A stretch of DNA of 64,000 nt from Thalassobacillus devorans. Its GTDB lineage: Bacteria > Bacillota > Bacilli > Bacillales > Halobacillaceae. A program made the translations under genes and the position numbers. The stretch is from NCBI RefSeq assembly GCF_011761345.1, contig NZ_JAASRY010000006.1, positions 124,001 to 188,000 on the forward strand. The letters are read 5' to 3'. Shown piece after piece: positions 44,186 to 54,120 of the stretch. The notes below the pieces were generated by a model. It saw only the letters and a program-made list of their open reading frames with translations. It did no database searches and had not been told where the DNA came from. Position 1 is the stretch's first letter; every line of letters starts with the position of its first letter.

Positions 44186-45036
44186 GTTGAAAGACTCCTT
44201 TCCATGATGGGAACTTTTGCACTGATATCAAGAGCAGACGCTGAATGAGTCAGGCAGCCAAGAGATATATAATCGACACCACAATCACGAAAGCTTGCCA
44301 GCTGATCAATCGCTATTCCTCCTGACGCCTCTGTCTTTATCGAACCAGGGACCAGCTGGACGAGTACTTTGATTTCTTCCGGACTCCTGTTATCAAACAT
44401 AATGCAGTCTACTTCGGCATTCACAGCTTCTACGACTTGGCCCTCATTTTCTGTTTCTACTTCAATTTTCACCATATGACCCAGTCTGTCCCGAAGTTTA
44501 CGCACCGCCTCAGTCACTGACCCGGCAAAAGCGATATGATTATCTTTAAGCATGACGGCATCATAGAGCCCATTCCGGTGATTGTACCCGCCACCAGTAC
44601 GGACCGCATACTTTTCCAACATCCGTAGTCCTGGAGTCGTTTTTCGTGTATCACAGATTCTAGTATGGTCACTGGCAAGACTCTGTACAGCCTGCCTGGT
44701 CAGCGTCGCTATACCGCTCATCCGCTGGAGAAGGTTGAGAATGACACGCTCCCCTTTCAGCAGGCTGGCCATATTTCCATAGGCTCTTGCAATCTCATCA
44801 CCTGCCTGCAGATGATTTCCATCCTGTTGCCATACCTCTATTTCCACCTCAGGATCGAGTATGCCATAGCCAGTGGTAATAATATCCGTGCCACATAATA
44901 TTCCTTCCTGTTTGGCCAGGAAGCGAATTTCTCCTTTCGTATCCCGGTCAAATAACACATCACTGGTAAGGTCCTGGTCGCCGATATCCTCCATGAAGAA
45001 CTCCTCAAGTGAACGCCGGAGCTTCAGTAGATTCAT
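44182..45036 (-). CDS. nadC: Nicotinate-nucleotide (quinolinate) pyrophosphorylase
   Basis: 284 residues. It transfers phosphoribosyl to quinolinate with decarboxylation. Signature segments are [32 protein letters not shown] and [13 protein letters not shown]. The frame is open to 45150, but ATG 45036 has AGGGTGA upstream and gives the family N-terminus ([19 protein letters not shown]). It overlaps the end of nadB by about 32 nt and nadA by 4. Confidence 0.95.
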   Translation of the reverse strand: MNLLKLRRSLEEFFMEDIGDQDLTSDVLFDRDTKGEIRFLAKQEGILCGTDIITTGYGILDPEVEIEVWQQDGNHLQAGDEIARAYGNMASLLKGERVILNLLQRMSGIATLTRQAVQSLASDHTRICDTRKTTPGLRMLEKYAVRTGGGYNHRNGLYDAVMLKDNHIAFAGSVTEAVRKLRDRLGHMVKIEVETENEGQVVEAVNAEVDCIMFDNRSPEEIKVLVQLVPGSIKTEASGGIAIDQLASFRDCGVDYISLGCLTHSASALDISAKVPIMERSLST

Positions 45037-46579
45037 ATATTTCACCCTGCTTTCTATTTTTTTGTAACCGTATATGTCTTTGCTGCCATCCGCTGTTTTC
45101 GTTTGGAAAATCTTCCCGGAAGTGCCCGCCCCTGCTTTCTGTCCGGGCAAGCGCAGATGTAGTGATCAGCCAGGAAGTGATAAGCATAAACACACGGCTT
45201 ATCTGGCTGGTAGATAGTGCATCCAGGTTTTCAGGTATGGAAAAGGTTTCTAACCATTCTTTTTGTTTCCGCAGTTCGCTCCTTGTCCGCATAATACCGA
45301 CACGCTCTATCATCGATTGCTGGATTTCCATAACGGCAGGAAGCATTATTTCCGGCTGTTCCTGGTTCCCTGATAATGCGTGGTATCGGGGAACCTCCCA
45401 AGCCTGTTGGTTGAGATGGGCTGCCAGTCGTTTTCCATAGACCAGCCCCTCTAATAGCGAATTACTGGCCAGGCGGTTTGCCCCATGAACCCCCGTACAA
45501 GCTACCTCCCCAACCGCATATAGTCCATCAACCGTTGTTCTGCCTGCTTCATCTGTTTTGACTCCCCCCATTAGAAAATGAGCGCCTGGTGCGACAGGTA
45601 TTTTTCCTTTAGTCATATCCACTCCTTTTGCTTTACAAAGTTTCGCGACCGTAGGAAACTTCGCTGTGAAGTCGTCGATGCGTGTAATATCTAAGAATAC
45701 ATCTCTGCCTTGGCTGATATAGTTATAAATAGTCTGGGCTACAATATGACGCGCAGCTAAATCCTCCTGCGGATGGACCCCTTTCATGATCCTTCTCCCA
45801 CTTACATCGAGGAGAACAGCCCCTTCGCCCCGTACCGCTTCCGTCACCAAACCCTTGATATCTCCGTTGATGGAAAGCATCGTGGGGTGGAATTGGACAA
45901 ATTCCATATCGACAAGCTCTGCGCCCGCCAGGTAAGCAAGTGCAAGCCCATCTCCAGTCACGGTTTCGGCATTGGAAGTGGCGGCGTACAGCTGTCCACA
46001 TCCTCCAGTAGCCAATACGATGTGAGGAGCCAGGTAAGTGTTTATCCCTCCATCCCGTCCCTTACTTCTCACCCCATAGCATTTACCTTGTTCATCAGTG
46101 AGCAATTGAAAGACAAATTCATGCTCTTTAATGGATACATTGGCTCCCACCTTTTGTAAAAGACAGTCGACAAGGCGTTTCCCAGTCTGATCCCCGCCCC
46201 CGTGGACAATTCGATTCCAACGATGGGATCCTTCTCTCCCCAAAACTATTTCTCCTCGCTCATCTTGATCAAACGCACAGCCTGCTTCTAACAATTCGCG
46301 GATAATAGAAGGAGCCTGCCTGGTCAATTGGCTGACTGCTTCCGGATCATTAAGCCCTCTGCCGGCTTCTATCGTATCTATGTAATGCTCATACGAATCA
46401 TCTTCAGGCGCTAATGCTGCTGCCACTCCTCCTTGGGCGTGAAAGGAATTACTCATCTTTACTTCTGACTTTGTGAGTACAATCACATTCATATCCCTGC
46501 GTAAGTTGGCCAGCAGTTGTAAGGCCGCAATACCACTTCCCACAATAATTACATCAGACTGTTCCATCGTGCTGGGCAC
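45005..46579 (-). CDS. nadB: L-aspartate oxidase
   Basis: 524 residues of the succinate dehydrogenase/fumarate reductase flavoprotein family. FAD motif IIVGSGIAALQLLANL is at the start; SFHAQGGVAAAL and the active-site region GRRIMKGVHPQEDLAARHIV follow, with TGVHGANRLASNSLLEG near 355. It oxidises aspartate to iminoaspartate, first step of NAD synthesis. First gene of nadBCA, divergent from the nifS-like gene across a NiaR-like operator. Confidence 0.95.
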   Translation of the reverse strand: MPSTMEQSDVIIVGSGIAALQLLANLRRDMNVIVLTKSEVKMSNSFHAQGGVAAALAPEDDSYEHYIDTIEAGRGLNDPEAVSQLTRQAPSIIRELLEAGCAFDQDERGEIVLGREGSHRWNRIVHGGGDQTGKRLVDCLLQKVGANVSIKEHEFVFQLLTDEQGKCYGVRSKGRDGGINTYLAPHIVLATGGCGQLYAATSNAETVTGDGLALAYLAGAELVDMEFVQFHPTMLSINGDIKGLVTEAVRGEGAVLLDVSGRRIMKGVHPQEDLAARHIVAQTIYNYISQGRDVFLDITRIDDFTAKFPTVAKLCKAKGVDMTKGKIPVAPGAHFLMGGVKTDEAGRTTVDGLYAVGEVACTGVHGANRLASNSLLEGLVYGKRLAAHLNQQAWEVPRYHALSGNQEQPEIMLPAVMEIQQSMIERVGIMRTRSELRKQKEWLETFSIPENLDALSTSQISRVFMLITSWLITTSALARTESRGGHFREDFPNENSGWQQRHIRLQKNRKQGEIYESTEAPAFT

Positions 46580-46590
46580 CCCTTTGATTT

Positions 46591-46612
46591 TACATGTGTC
46601 TTGACACTTATA
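46591..46612. promoter_or_regulatory. NiaR (NadR/YrxA)-like operator between nadB and nifS-like gene
   Basis: TACATGTGTCTTGACACTT contains the perfect inverted repeat GTGTC-TT-GACAC. Known NiaR sites in Bacilli have this TGTCTTGACA core in the same divergent nad/nifS position and mediate niacin repression. The TTGACA also fits a -35 for the plus-strand gene. Confidence 0.7.
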
Positions 46613-46676
46613 TTTACATAGAATTAAACTAATGGCAAGTGCTTTTTTCTGGTACGAAAACGAGGGAGTGATACCT

Positions 46677-47819
46677 ATGAGATACTTTGATTATGCAGCA
46701 ACCTGCCCCATCGACGATACAGCCTTGAAAATATACCAGGATGTTTCTCAGGACTACTTTGGGAATACGGAAAGCCTCCATGATGAAGGAACAAAAGCTG
46801 GCACACTACTGGAGCACTGTCGGGAAATCCTGGCTGATACCATAGGGGTTGATAGTGAAGGGTTATATTTTACAAGTGGTGGAACAGAAAGCAACCATCT
46901 GGGAATACGATCGTTAGCAAAGGCTGGGGAAGGAAAACATATTATTTCGTCGCAAGCCGAACACTCTTCGGTTCATCACGCTTTGGAAATGCTCGAGAAG
47001 GATGGTTTTGAAATTACGAAAATTCCATTTACAAAAGAAGGCTTTGTCGATATGTATGCCTTGGAAAAAGCTATCCGAAACGATTCGGTGCTCGTAACTA
47101 TCCAAATGATGAATGGGGAAATCGGTACATTTCAGCCAATAGAAGAAATCTCTCGTATTTGCCGGAAATATGGGATTTATTTTCATAGTGATTGTGTCCA
47201 GGCACTGGGAAAAATCGATATGAAAGAATACACCCCACTTCTCGATGGTTTTTCCCTATCAAGCCATAAAATCTATGGTCCTAAAGGGGCCGGAGCTGTT
47301 TACCTTTCCCCTTCTGTGCCACTTCCATCTGACGTAAGATACGGGGCACACGAAAAGGGGATACGGTCAGGTACGGTAAACCTTCCTGGGATTTCCGCCT
47401 TCACAGCCGCTTCTCAGGAAAACATTCATCAGCTAAGTGTACACCAGGAACATTTCCGCCGCTTGAGACACCTATTTAGACAAGCTCTCTTGCCTGTACA
47501 CGATCGAATAAAAATCCTTGGGAAAACGGCAGCCGACTCAGCGATCATTGGAGTGCTGATACCAGGAATGGAGGGGCAATGGACCATGCTTGAAGCCAAC
47601 CGCCGGGGCTGTGCCATCTCCACAGGAAGCGCCTGCTCGATTCATCAGCAAAGCCCTTCGAAAACTTTACTAGCCATGGGATACTCAAAGGAAGAAGCGA
47701 AAACATTCATCCGTATTTCATTTGGTAAACATACCACAGCTGACGATGTAGCAGCCTTGGGAGTTTGCCTGAAGGAAGTGATGGACGCCCGCCAAACCAC
47801 TCCAAGTGTAAAAGTCTGA
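46677..47819 (+). CDS. nifS: NifS-like cysteine desulfurase associated with NAD synthesis
   Basis: 380 residues, aminotransferase class V. The PLP lysine is in FSLSSHKIYGPKGAG, and the active cysteine in ISTGSACSIHQQSP (short loop of the class II type differs from IscS). In B. subtilis the gene next to nadB supplies sulfur for the NadA iron-sulfur cluster, and the divergent position here suggests the same role. The start at 46677 has GAGGGAG upstream; the frame is open to 46632. No nadR repressor gene follows, unlike B. subtilis. Confidence 0.92.
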   Translation: MRYFDYAATCPIDDTALKIYQDVSQDYFGNTESLHDEGTKAGTLLEHCREILADTIGVDSEGLYFTSGGTESNHLGIRSLAKAGEGKHIISSQAEHSSVHHALEMLEKDGFEITKIPFTKEGFVDMYALEKAIRNDSVLVTIQMMNGEIGTFQPIEEISRICRKYGIYFHSDCVQALGKIDMKEYTPLLDGFSLSSHKIYGPKGAGAVYLSPSVPLPSDVRYGAHEKGIRSGTVNLPGISAFTAASQENIHQLSVHQEHFRRLRHLFRQALLPVHDRIKILGKTAADSAIIGVLIPGMEGQWTMLEANRRGCAISTGSACSIHQQSPSKTLLAMGYSKEEAKTFIRISFGKHTTADDVAALGVCLKEVMDARQTTPSVKV

Positions 47820-47876
47820 ATAAATGCCCGCCTTTCTGCTAGAATGATAGTAATTGAATCAGAAAGGAGCATCCTG

Positions 47877-48839
47877 ATGATTACTGTTCAAGATATTCAC
47901 GCAGCTAAGGCAGCTATTTCCGAAATCATCCATACAACTCCCATTCTGCAATCCGAACAACTATCCAGACTGTGTAATAACCAGATCTTTCTAAAGTCCG
48001 AACACCTTCAAAAAACAGGTTCATTTAAAATCCGGGGCGCTACCAATAAAGTAAAGCATGCCGTTCAGGAAGGGGCACAATCTATTACAGCCGCTTCTTC
48101 CGGAAACCACGGACAGGCAGTTGCTTACATCGCCAATCAACTCGATGTTCCTGCTACCATCGTCATTCCGACAGATGCCAGTCAATGCAAAGTGGAAGCA
48201 ATCCAGGCTTATAACGGAAAAATTGAAATGTGCGGCACCACGTCAGCCGAACGGATTCCCAGAGCGAAACAGCTAGCCGAAAAGCAGACAGGTGTTTATA
48301 TTCCTCCTTACGACGACCCTTATATCATGGCAGGCCAGGGGACTGTCGGGCTGGAGATTTTAGAGCAAGTAAAAGATGCAGACGCCATAGTGGTACCAGT
48401 GGGCGGTGGAGGCCTCATCTCCGGAATTTTAACGGCTATCAAAGAAACCAACCCAGGCATCAAAGTCTACGGAGTAGAGCCGAAAATTGCTAATGACACG
48501 TACCTGTCGCTAAACAATAATAAAATCACAGCCATTCCAGCCACCAGTACGATTGCTGACGGGCTGCGCACTTCTCAGCCAGGTGATTTAACCTTTCCGG
48601 TACTACAAAAGTACCTTGACGACCTTGTTTTAGTTTCAGAAGACGAGATCCGCTTCGCTTTCAGTTTTGTTATGGAACGGATGAAGCAGCTGATTGAACC
48701 GTCGAGCGCTGTTGCAATCGCCGCACTGATCAACAACAGACTGCCATTGGCAAACAAAACAGTAGTGACGGTCGTTTCAGGCGGCAATGTAGATATAAGC
48801 AGAATAGGGGAACTGATCGTTCCTACTAATCACCAATGA
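47877..48839 (+). CDS. Threonine/serine dehydratase (catabolic type)
   Basis: 320 residues of fold-type II PLP enzymes. PLP lysine in KTGSFKIRGA (about residue 55), SSGNHGQAVAY for substrate binding, and the glycine loop PVGGGGLISG near 175. No C-terminal ACT domain, so it is the catabolic/TdcB or serine-racemase-like form and not biosynthetic IlvA. It deaminates threonine to 2-oxobutyrate or serine to pyruvate. The start at 47877 has AGAAAGGAG upstream. Strong terminator after the stop. Confidence 0.9.
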   Translation: MITVQDIHAAKAAISEIIHTTPILQSEQLSRLCNNQIFLKSEHLQKTGSFKIRGATNKVKHAVQEGAQSITAASSGNHGQAVAYIANQLDVPATIVIPTDASQCKVEAIQAYNGKIEMCGTTSAERIPRAKQLAEKQTGVYIPPYDDPYIMAGQGTVGLEILEQVKDADAIVVPVGGGGLISGILTAIKETNPGIKVYGVEPKIANDTYLSLNNNKITAIPATSTIADGLRTSQPGDLTFPVLQKYLDDLVLVSEDEIRFAFSFVMERMKQLIEPSSAVAIAALINNRLPLANKTVVTVVSGGNVDISRIGELIVPTNHQ

Positions 48840-48874
48840 AAATGCCCCCAGTTACGAGTTGTAACTGGGGGCAT
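48840..48874. terminator. Terminator after dehydratase
   Basis: ATGCCCCCAGTTAC pairs with GTAACTGGGGGCAT around GAGTT; the stem is perfect but T-run is short. Confidence 0.75.
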
Positions 48875-48890
48875 GGTGATGGCACAAATA

Positions 48891-49148
48891 TTATTTTTCA
48901 ATAGACTCATCGAACAGATCTGTCATTTTAGCTACGTGTTCGTATGTGAACTCAAAGGCCATCCTGATCTCACCATATCCTGGCTGATAAACATAACCTT
49001 GGACTTCATAGCTTCCTTCGTTTTCTCTAACCTTTGTGAGGTGGAAGTAACGCTGGATATACTGCGCCATTTCTTCCAATTTCCTATTGCGGACTTTGAT
49101 CCATTGATCCCTTAGTTCCTCTGTCGGAAAATCCGATTCCTTTAGCAT
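48891..49148 (-). CDS. Small conserved-looking cytoplasmic protein, unrecognised (85 aa)
   Basis: 85 residues, no signal or membrane segment. It begins MLKESDFPTEELRDQWIKVR and ends in a mixed alpha/beta region (YEVQGYVYQPGYGEIRMAF). AAGGAG lies about 7 nt before the ATG. It follows glmS by 24 nt on the same strand, so it could be the last gene of that unit. No family is recognised and no function is proposed. Confidence 0.65.
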   Translation of the reverse strand: MLKESDFPTEELRDQWIKVRNRKLEEMAQYIQRYFHLTKVRENEGSYEVQGYVYQPGYGEIRMAFEFTYEHVAKMTDLFDESIEK

Positions 49149-49172
49149 GTGTACACTCCTTTTGAGAGTTAT

Positions 49173-50978
49173 TTATTCCACTGTAACACTTTTGGCAAGG
49201 TTACGTGGCTTATCTACGTCACAATCACGGTGAAGCGCTGCGTAATAGGAAATCAGCTGAAATGGAAGCACAGAAACGATCGGTGTCAGCAGCTCATGTA
49301 CTTTCGGCAGTACAAAGCTGTCGCCGTCCTTTTCCAGACCTTTCATACTGATTACGCAAGCATTTGCTCCACGAGCAATGACTTCCTGTACATTGCCGCG
49401 GATCGAGTCATTGACGCCTTCCTGAGTAGCAAGGGCGATGATTGGTGTTCCTTCTTCGATCAATGCAATGGTACCATGCTTCAACTCTCCGCCGGCAAAA
49501 CCTTCTGCCTGGATGTAAGAAATCTCTTTAAGCTTCAAGGCTCCTTCCACACCAACATAGTAATCGATGCTGCGGCCGATAAAGAAGCAGTTGCGTGTTG
49601 TTGCTAAGAAGTCACGAGCTAAGTCCTCGAATACTTCTTTCTGGTCAGCTAAGGCTTCCATAGCATTCGCTACGATGGCGAGTTCCTGCATTGGATCGAA
49701 ATCAAGCTCGATGCCTTTCGCTTTTGCTGTATCTACAGCTAAGATAGCCAGAACAGCCATTTGAGCTGTGTAGGCTTTGGTAGAAGCTACTGCGATTTCT
49801 GGTCCTGCATGCAAATGCAAGGTGTAATCCGCTTCACGAGAAAGGGTGGACCCTGGCACATTCGTAATCGTCAATGCCGGATGTCCTAATTGCTTCGTCT
49901 GAACCAGTACGGCACGGCTGTCTGCCGTTTCCCCACTTTGAGAAATATAGACGAAGAGCGGCTTCTCGGACAACAATGGCATGTTGTAGGAGAATTCACT
50001 TGCTACGTGTACTTCTACAGGGATTTTAGCAAACTTTTCGATGAATTGTTTCCCGATCAATCCTGCATGGTAGCTGGTACCTGCAGCGATGATATAAATA
50101 CGGTCACAATCCTTCATCGCCTGGCGTACATCCGGGTCCAGTTTGATTTCATTGTCTTCATTTTGATATTCCTGGATGATTCGACGGAGCACTAACGGCT
50201 GTTCGTCAATTTCTTTCAGCATAAAGTGAGGGTAGGTCCCCTTTTCAATATCTGACTCATTCAGTTCAGCTGTAAAAGGTTCACGCTCTTCTGCCTTAGA
50301 ACCATCAAGCTTCAGGATTTCAACAGAGTCACGGCGCAACAGGACAGTTTCTTTATCCATCAATTCAAGAAATTGATCTGTCACTTGCAGCATTGCCATG
50401 GAGTCACTGGCAACGACATTGAAGCCGTCTCCCAATCCTACAAGAAGCGGACTCTTGTTTTTTGCGATATAAATCGTATCCTGATCTTCCGCATCGATTA
50501 AAGCAATCGCATAAGAGCCTTTCAACAGTTCTACAGCTTTACGAAATGCAGCCGCTACGTCCTTCATTTCATTATACAGTACTTCAATCAACTGTACGAT
50601 AATTTCTGTATCGGTTTGACTCTTTAATTCCATATCCCCAAGGTATTCCTTGCGTACTTCCAAATAGTTTTCAATGACACCATTATGAACAATGGTAAAA
50701 CGTCCGGATGTACTTTGATGCGGATGAGCATTTTCATGGCTTGGCGGTCCATGTGTCGCCCAGCGCGTATGTCCAATTCCAAGCGTTGCCTTGACATTAT
50801 CATCGACAGCTTCACGAAGTTGTGCGATACGTCCCTTAACTTTTGAAATGTACGCTTCCTCATCATTCAATGTTGCGATACCTGCGGAGTCATAACCACG
50901 GTATTCCAGCTTTTCCAGCCCTTTTAACAAAATTTCTTTCGAATCATCATATCCAATATATCCTACAATTCCACACAT
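49173..50978 (-). CDS. glmS: Glutamine-fructose-6-phosphate aminotransferase
   Basis: 601 residues. It makes glucosamine 6-phosphate for peptidoglycan. The N-terminal nucleophile C2 is in [12 protein letters not shown] (glutaminase domain to about 240); two SIS isomerase domains follow ([27 protein letters not shown], and the C-terminal [13 protein letters not shown]). Length matches B. subtilis GlmS (600). AAGGAGG lies 10 nt before the ATG. A glmS ribozyme in the leader provides product feedback. Confidence 0.97.
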   Translation of the reverse strand: MCGIVGYIGYDDSKEILLKGLEKLEYRGYDSAGIATLNDEEAYISKVKGRIAQLREAVDDNVKATLGIGHTRWATHGPPSHENAHPHQSTSGRFTIVHNGVIENYLEVRKEYLGDMELKSQTDTEIIVQLIEVLYNEMKDVAAAFRKAVELLKGSYAIALIDAEDQDTIYIAKNKSPLLVGLGDGFNVVASDSMAMLQVTDQFLELMDKETVLLRRDSVEILKLDGSKAEEREPFTAELNESDIEKGTYPHFMLKEIDEQPLVLRRIIQEYQNEDNEIKLDPDVRQAMKDCDRIYIIAAGTSYHAGLIGKQFIEKFAKIPVEVHVASEFSYNMPLLSEKPLFVYISQSGETADSRAVLVQTKQLGHPALTITNVPGSTLSREADYTLHLHAGPEIAVASTKAYTAQMAVLAILAVDTAKAKGIELDFDPMQELAIVANAMEALADQKEVFEDLARDFLATTRNCFFIGRSIDYYVGVEGALKLKEISYIQAEGFAGGELKHGTIALIEEGTPIIALATQEGVNDSIRGNVQEVIARGANACVISMKGLEKDGDSFVLPKVHELLTPIVSVLPFQLISYYAALHRDCDVDKPRNLAKSVTVE

Positions 50979-51005
50979 GTCGGTATTTCCTCCTTAAATT
51001 TCCTC

Positions 51006-51055
51006 AGAAGGGGCAGAGACCGGCACCCGTGAGGGGCAGCTTTCTGCCCCTTTCT
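51006..51055 (-). other. Competing hairpins between glmS ribozyme and start codon
   Basis: On the minus strand GGGGCAG (about 51049-51043) can pair either with the near CTGCCCC (51039-51033) or with a second identical CTGCCCC in TCTGCCCCTTCT (51017-51006). Two mutually exclusive stems result. This could be a processing stop, an attenuator, or a stabiliser downstream of ribozyme cleavage. Confidence 0.5.
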
Positions 51056-51084
51056 CGTGTTTACTATGATTTGTCTACACTTTA

Positions 51085-51235
51085 TCCAGCTTTGTTGTCC
51101 GAAAGAGTCGCCTCTTTGTTTTAAAAGCTGAACAGACGGTTGAAGTGTCACAACCGGGAGGCATCCGCCGAAAGCTCGATGAACCTCCTCCTCGTCAACT
51201 ATTTTCATGCCGAACGAAAATAGTCCTGGCGCTTT
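51085..51235 (-). ncRNA. glmS self-cleaving ribozyme (riboswitch)
   Basis: The minus strand reads AAGCGCCAGGACTATTTTCG near 51234, then TGACGAGGAGGAGGTT, a GGCGGATGCCTCCCGGTTG core and P3/P4-like stems (CGGTTG/CAACCG; CAGCTTT/AAAGCTG). These are the conserved parts of the glmS ribozyme, which cleaves its own mRNA when glucosamine 6-phosphate binds. The predicted cut is between the A at 51233 and the G at 51232. Confidence 0.92.
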
Positions 51236-51348
51236 AGATAATAGTTCCCGGAAAAACTAACCTCCTTATCTTCCTTGAATGCACCCCTACTCCATTACCT
51301 TAGTAAGTCATCTTTAAACCTGCAGGCAAAAAAGCAAGGCTACTAACC

Positions 51349-51378
51349 ATTTTACTCGAGATAGATTTTAAAGGTCAA
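51349..51378 (-). promoter_or_regulatory. Promoter of glmS
   Basis: On the minus strand TTGACC (51378-51373), an 18-nt spacer and TAAAAT (51354-51349) lie about 110 nt before the ribozyme core. Confidence 0.6.
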
Positions 51379-51447
51379 TCATTATTTTTTCCTTTACACA
51401 AATGACTTCCCATTGTAACAATCTTATAAACTCGACTATAACAAAAT

Positions 51448-51482
51448 ATGCGCAGTCAGCTGTTATGTGCTGACTGCGCATC
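51448..51482 (-). terminator. Terminator of the cdaA-cdaR-glmM operon
   Basis: ATGCGCAGTCAGC pairs with GCTGACTGCGCAT; the minus strand continues ATATTTTGTT. Confidence 0.85.
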
Positions 51483-51490
51483 ATATTACA

Positions 51491-52840
51491 TTACTCCATC
51501 AAACCCAATTCTTCTTGTACAGCTTCCACTACTTGATCAACATATTTCTCGCAATCTTCTTCTGTCGGTGCTTCTACCATGATGCGTACAAGTGGTTCGG
51601 TACCGGAAGGACGTACAAGGACACGTCCTTGCGTTCCCATCTCTTCTTCTACCGCTTTGATTGTATCCTGAATACGCGGGTGAGTCTGAACCGCAGCTTT
51701 ATCGGTTACTTTCACATTTTTCAAGACCTGTGGGAATTTTTTCATCTCAGCAGCAAGCTCCGATAACGGCTTACCTGTATCTTTCATAACATTGATAAGC
51801 TGCAATGCACTAAGCATTCCATCCCCTGTCGTATTGTAATCTAAGAAGATGATATGACCGGATTGCTCTCCGCCCAGGTTGTAGCCGCCCTGTCTCATTT
51901 CTTCCATTACATACCGGTCGCCGACCGCTGTTTTATCGCTCTTCATCCCATTAGCTTCAATCGCTTTATAGAAGCCAAGGTTGCTCATAACCGTAGAAAC
52001 GACAGTAGAATGATTCAATATGCCGGAATTGTTCATATGCTTCGCGCATATGTACATGATATGATCTCCGTCAACAATATTCCCCTTTTCATCCACAGCA
52101 ATCAGTCGATCACCGTCACCATCAAATGCAAGTCCGATATCGGCTCCTTTGTCAAGAACAAGCTTCCTGACTGCTTCTGGATGTGTGGAACCTACGCCAT
52201 CGTTGATGTTCAGTCCATCCGGAGATGAACCGATAGAAGAAATATCCGCCTCCAGATCAGCAAACATATGGGATGCAAGTGCGGAAGTGGCACCGTGAGC
52301 ACAATCTAAAGCGAGATGAAGACCATCAAAATCATGATCAACCGTCTGTTTTAGATATTGCATATAGCGTTGAGCTCCTTCGAAATAGTCGTTCACCTGA
52401 CCGAGGTCTCCTCCCGTCGGACGAGGAAGGTCATCGCTATCTTTATCGAGTAATGCCTCAATTTCTTCCTCTTGCTCATCGGAAAGTTTGAAACCATCAG
52501 GTCCAAAGAATTTAATCCCATTATCTTCCACTGGGTTGTGGGAAGCAGAAATCATGACACCCGCTTCAGCACCAAGCGCCTTCGTTAAATAGGCTACTCC
52601 TGGTGTAGAAATGACACCGACCCTCATGACCTCGGCTCCGATTGATAGCAGACCAGCTGTTAAAGCGCCCTCCAGCATATGACAGGAAATTCTCGTATCC
52701 CGACCTATCAGAACTTTTGGTCTTTCCACTCCTTTTGTTACTGCATAACCGCCGAATCGTCCTAATTTAAAAGCAAGTTCCGGAGTCAAATCTTTATTTG
52801 CTACTCCTCTGACTCCATCTGTACCAAAATATTTACCCAT
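51491..52840 (-). CDS. glmM: Phosphoglucosamine mutase
   Basis: 449 residues. It converts glucosamine 6-phosphate to the 1-phosphate. N-terminus [15 protein letters not shown], the catalytic serine in [17 protein letters not shown], metal-binding [12 protein letters not shown] and phosphate-binding [13 protein letters not shown] are all present. ATG 52840 is chosen from the family N-terminus and AAGGAGAG upstream; the frame opens at 52861. Follows cdaR by 41 nt in the conserved cdaA-cdaR-glmM order. GlmM is known to bind and restrain CdaA. Confidence 0.97.
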   Translation of the reverse strand: MGKYFGTDGVRGVANKDLTPELAFKLGRFGGYAVTKGVERPKVLIGRDTRISCHMLEGALTAGLLSIGAEVMRVGVISTPGVAYLTKALGAEAGVMISASHNPVEDNGIKFFGPDGFKLSDEQEEEIEALLDKDSDDLPRPTGGDLGQVNDYFEGAQRYMQYLKQTVDHDFDGLHLALDCAHGATSALASHMFADLEADISSIGSSPDGLNINDGVGSTHPEAVRKLVLDKGADIGLAFDGDGDRLIAVDEKGNIVDGDHIMYICAKHMNNSGILNHSTVVSTVMSNLGFYKAIEANGMKSDKTAVGDRYVMEEMRQGGYNLGGEQSGHIIFLDYNTTGDGMLSALQLINVMKDTGKPLSELAAEMKKFPQVLKNVKVTDKAAVQTHPRIQDTIKAVEEEMGTQGRVLVRPSGTEPLVRIMVEAPTEEDCEKYVDQVVEAVQEELGLME

Positions 52841-52881
52841 GATGTCTAATCTCTCCTTCATTCGTTACAAACATTCTATTT

Positions 52882-54120
52882 TTATCCGATTCGTATCATT
52901 GCATTGGGGTCGTTCAGTTCATATACTGCATTATCGGGCCCGGTTATTTCAATAGGCACTTCGTGCTCCCCAGCCTCTAAACCTGACACATCAATTTCTG
53001 CCTGAAAATCTTCCGCTTGAAGATTTTCAATGTCTTCTTCTTTACCAAGAACGGTCAATGATATTTGTTGATCTTCCGGATCCAGAAAACTTACGGAACC
53101 TTCTTCAGGAGGGTTTGCTATCCCGATTTCTATCGAATCGATTACTTGTTCTGCCTGATCCTCGGATTCCATCACTTCAATGTCCACTTCTATTGTTTCT
53201 GGTTCTACTTTCCGGATACCATCAGGTACTGGTACCTCCACTTCCTGGGTCCCCGATTCAGATAAATCCGTGGTATCTAAATTGATATTAGCGATTCGGC
53301 CAATTTGACTTATTGCTTCCAAAGGGCCGTAGATTGTTACCTCCTCCACATCCGGGGTAACGGATTGAATGGCGTAGCCTTCTGCTGGCTCTCCTTCCGT
53401 TTGAACCTCTATCGGTACCTGTTTGCTTGGAACATCAATGGGAACAGTAACGTCCACCACATTCGGTTCTACCAGCACGTCCAATTCGTTTCCTTGCATA
53501 TCATATACCTTTACAGGAGCCTGGACATTTTCTATCGTCTCCGTAGTGTCCCTGACATCGACCATCGCCTTCACAAGCGCAACACTATCCACGAGCTCTT
53601 TACCGCCGGTAATGGTCACTTGCCGCGGATTAATGGTGGCTTCACCAATTTCATAATTATCCACCAGTTCCTGGTCATTGATCAGGTCCACACCGACATC
53701 AAACTCCCGCTCCACTTTTTCCTCAATGGTAACCTGAACGGTTCTAGGTTCAATGTTGACGTGAAGTCGATTGGAAATACCACTATGCTGTACATTCACG
53801 GTATGAATTCCTGGACCATACCCTTCTAAGTTTACATAGGCTTCAAAATTTTTCTGTCTAACTACTGGTGTCATCACACTGTTCGGACCCTCCAATGTCA
53901 TCGAAACATTTTGAGGCGCTCCACTGACTGTATACTTCTCATCATCATAGATCAAGTCCAATGGAATGTTATTCAACACTTCAAATTCACTCGACCCATC
54001 ATTAATCAATAATGCATCGCTTTGGGAGTTATCATCCAGGTTGACAGTCGTCCACAGCAAGATAGCAAGTAATAACGAAATGACACGAATAAACCAGGGG
54101 CTGTTAAACCATTTATCCAT
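52882..54120 (-). CDS. cdaR: CdaA regulator CdaR (YbbR)
   Basis: 412 residues. One N-terminal membrane helix (WFIRVISLLLAILLWTTVNL) and then four YbbR domains with repeated P-x-x-V-x-(I/V)-x-G patterns (GAPQNVSMTLEGP, INPRQVTITGGKEL, PDVEEVTIYGPLEAI). It lies outside the membrane and modulates c-di-AMP synthesis by CdaA. The extracellular part is strongly acidic, as expected for a halophile. Starts 8 nt inside the end of cdaA. Confidence 0.93.
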   Translation of the reverse strand: MDKWFNSPWFIRVISLLLAILLWTTVNLDDNSQSDALLINDGSSEFEVLNNIPLDLIYDDEKYTVSGAPQNVSMTLEGPNSVMTPVVRQKNFEAYVNLEGYGPGIHTVNVQHSGISNRLHVNIEPRTVQVTIEEKVEREFDVGVDLINDQELVDNYEIGEATINPRQVTITGGKELVDSVALVKAMVDVRDTTETIENVQAPVKVYDMQGNELDVLVEPNVVDVTVPIDVPSKQVPIEVQTEGEPAEGYAIQSVTPDVEEVTIYGPLEAISQIGRIANINLDTTDLSESGTQEVEVPVPDGIRKVEPETIEVDIEVMESEDQAEQVIDSIEIGIANPPEEGSVSFLDPEDQQISLTVLGKEEDIENLQAEDFQAEIDVSGLEAGEHEVPIEITGPDNAVYELNDPNAMIRIG

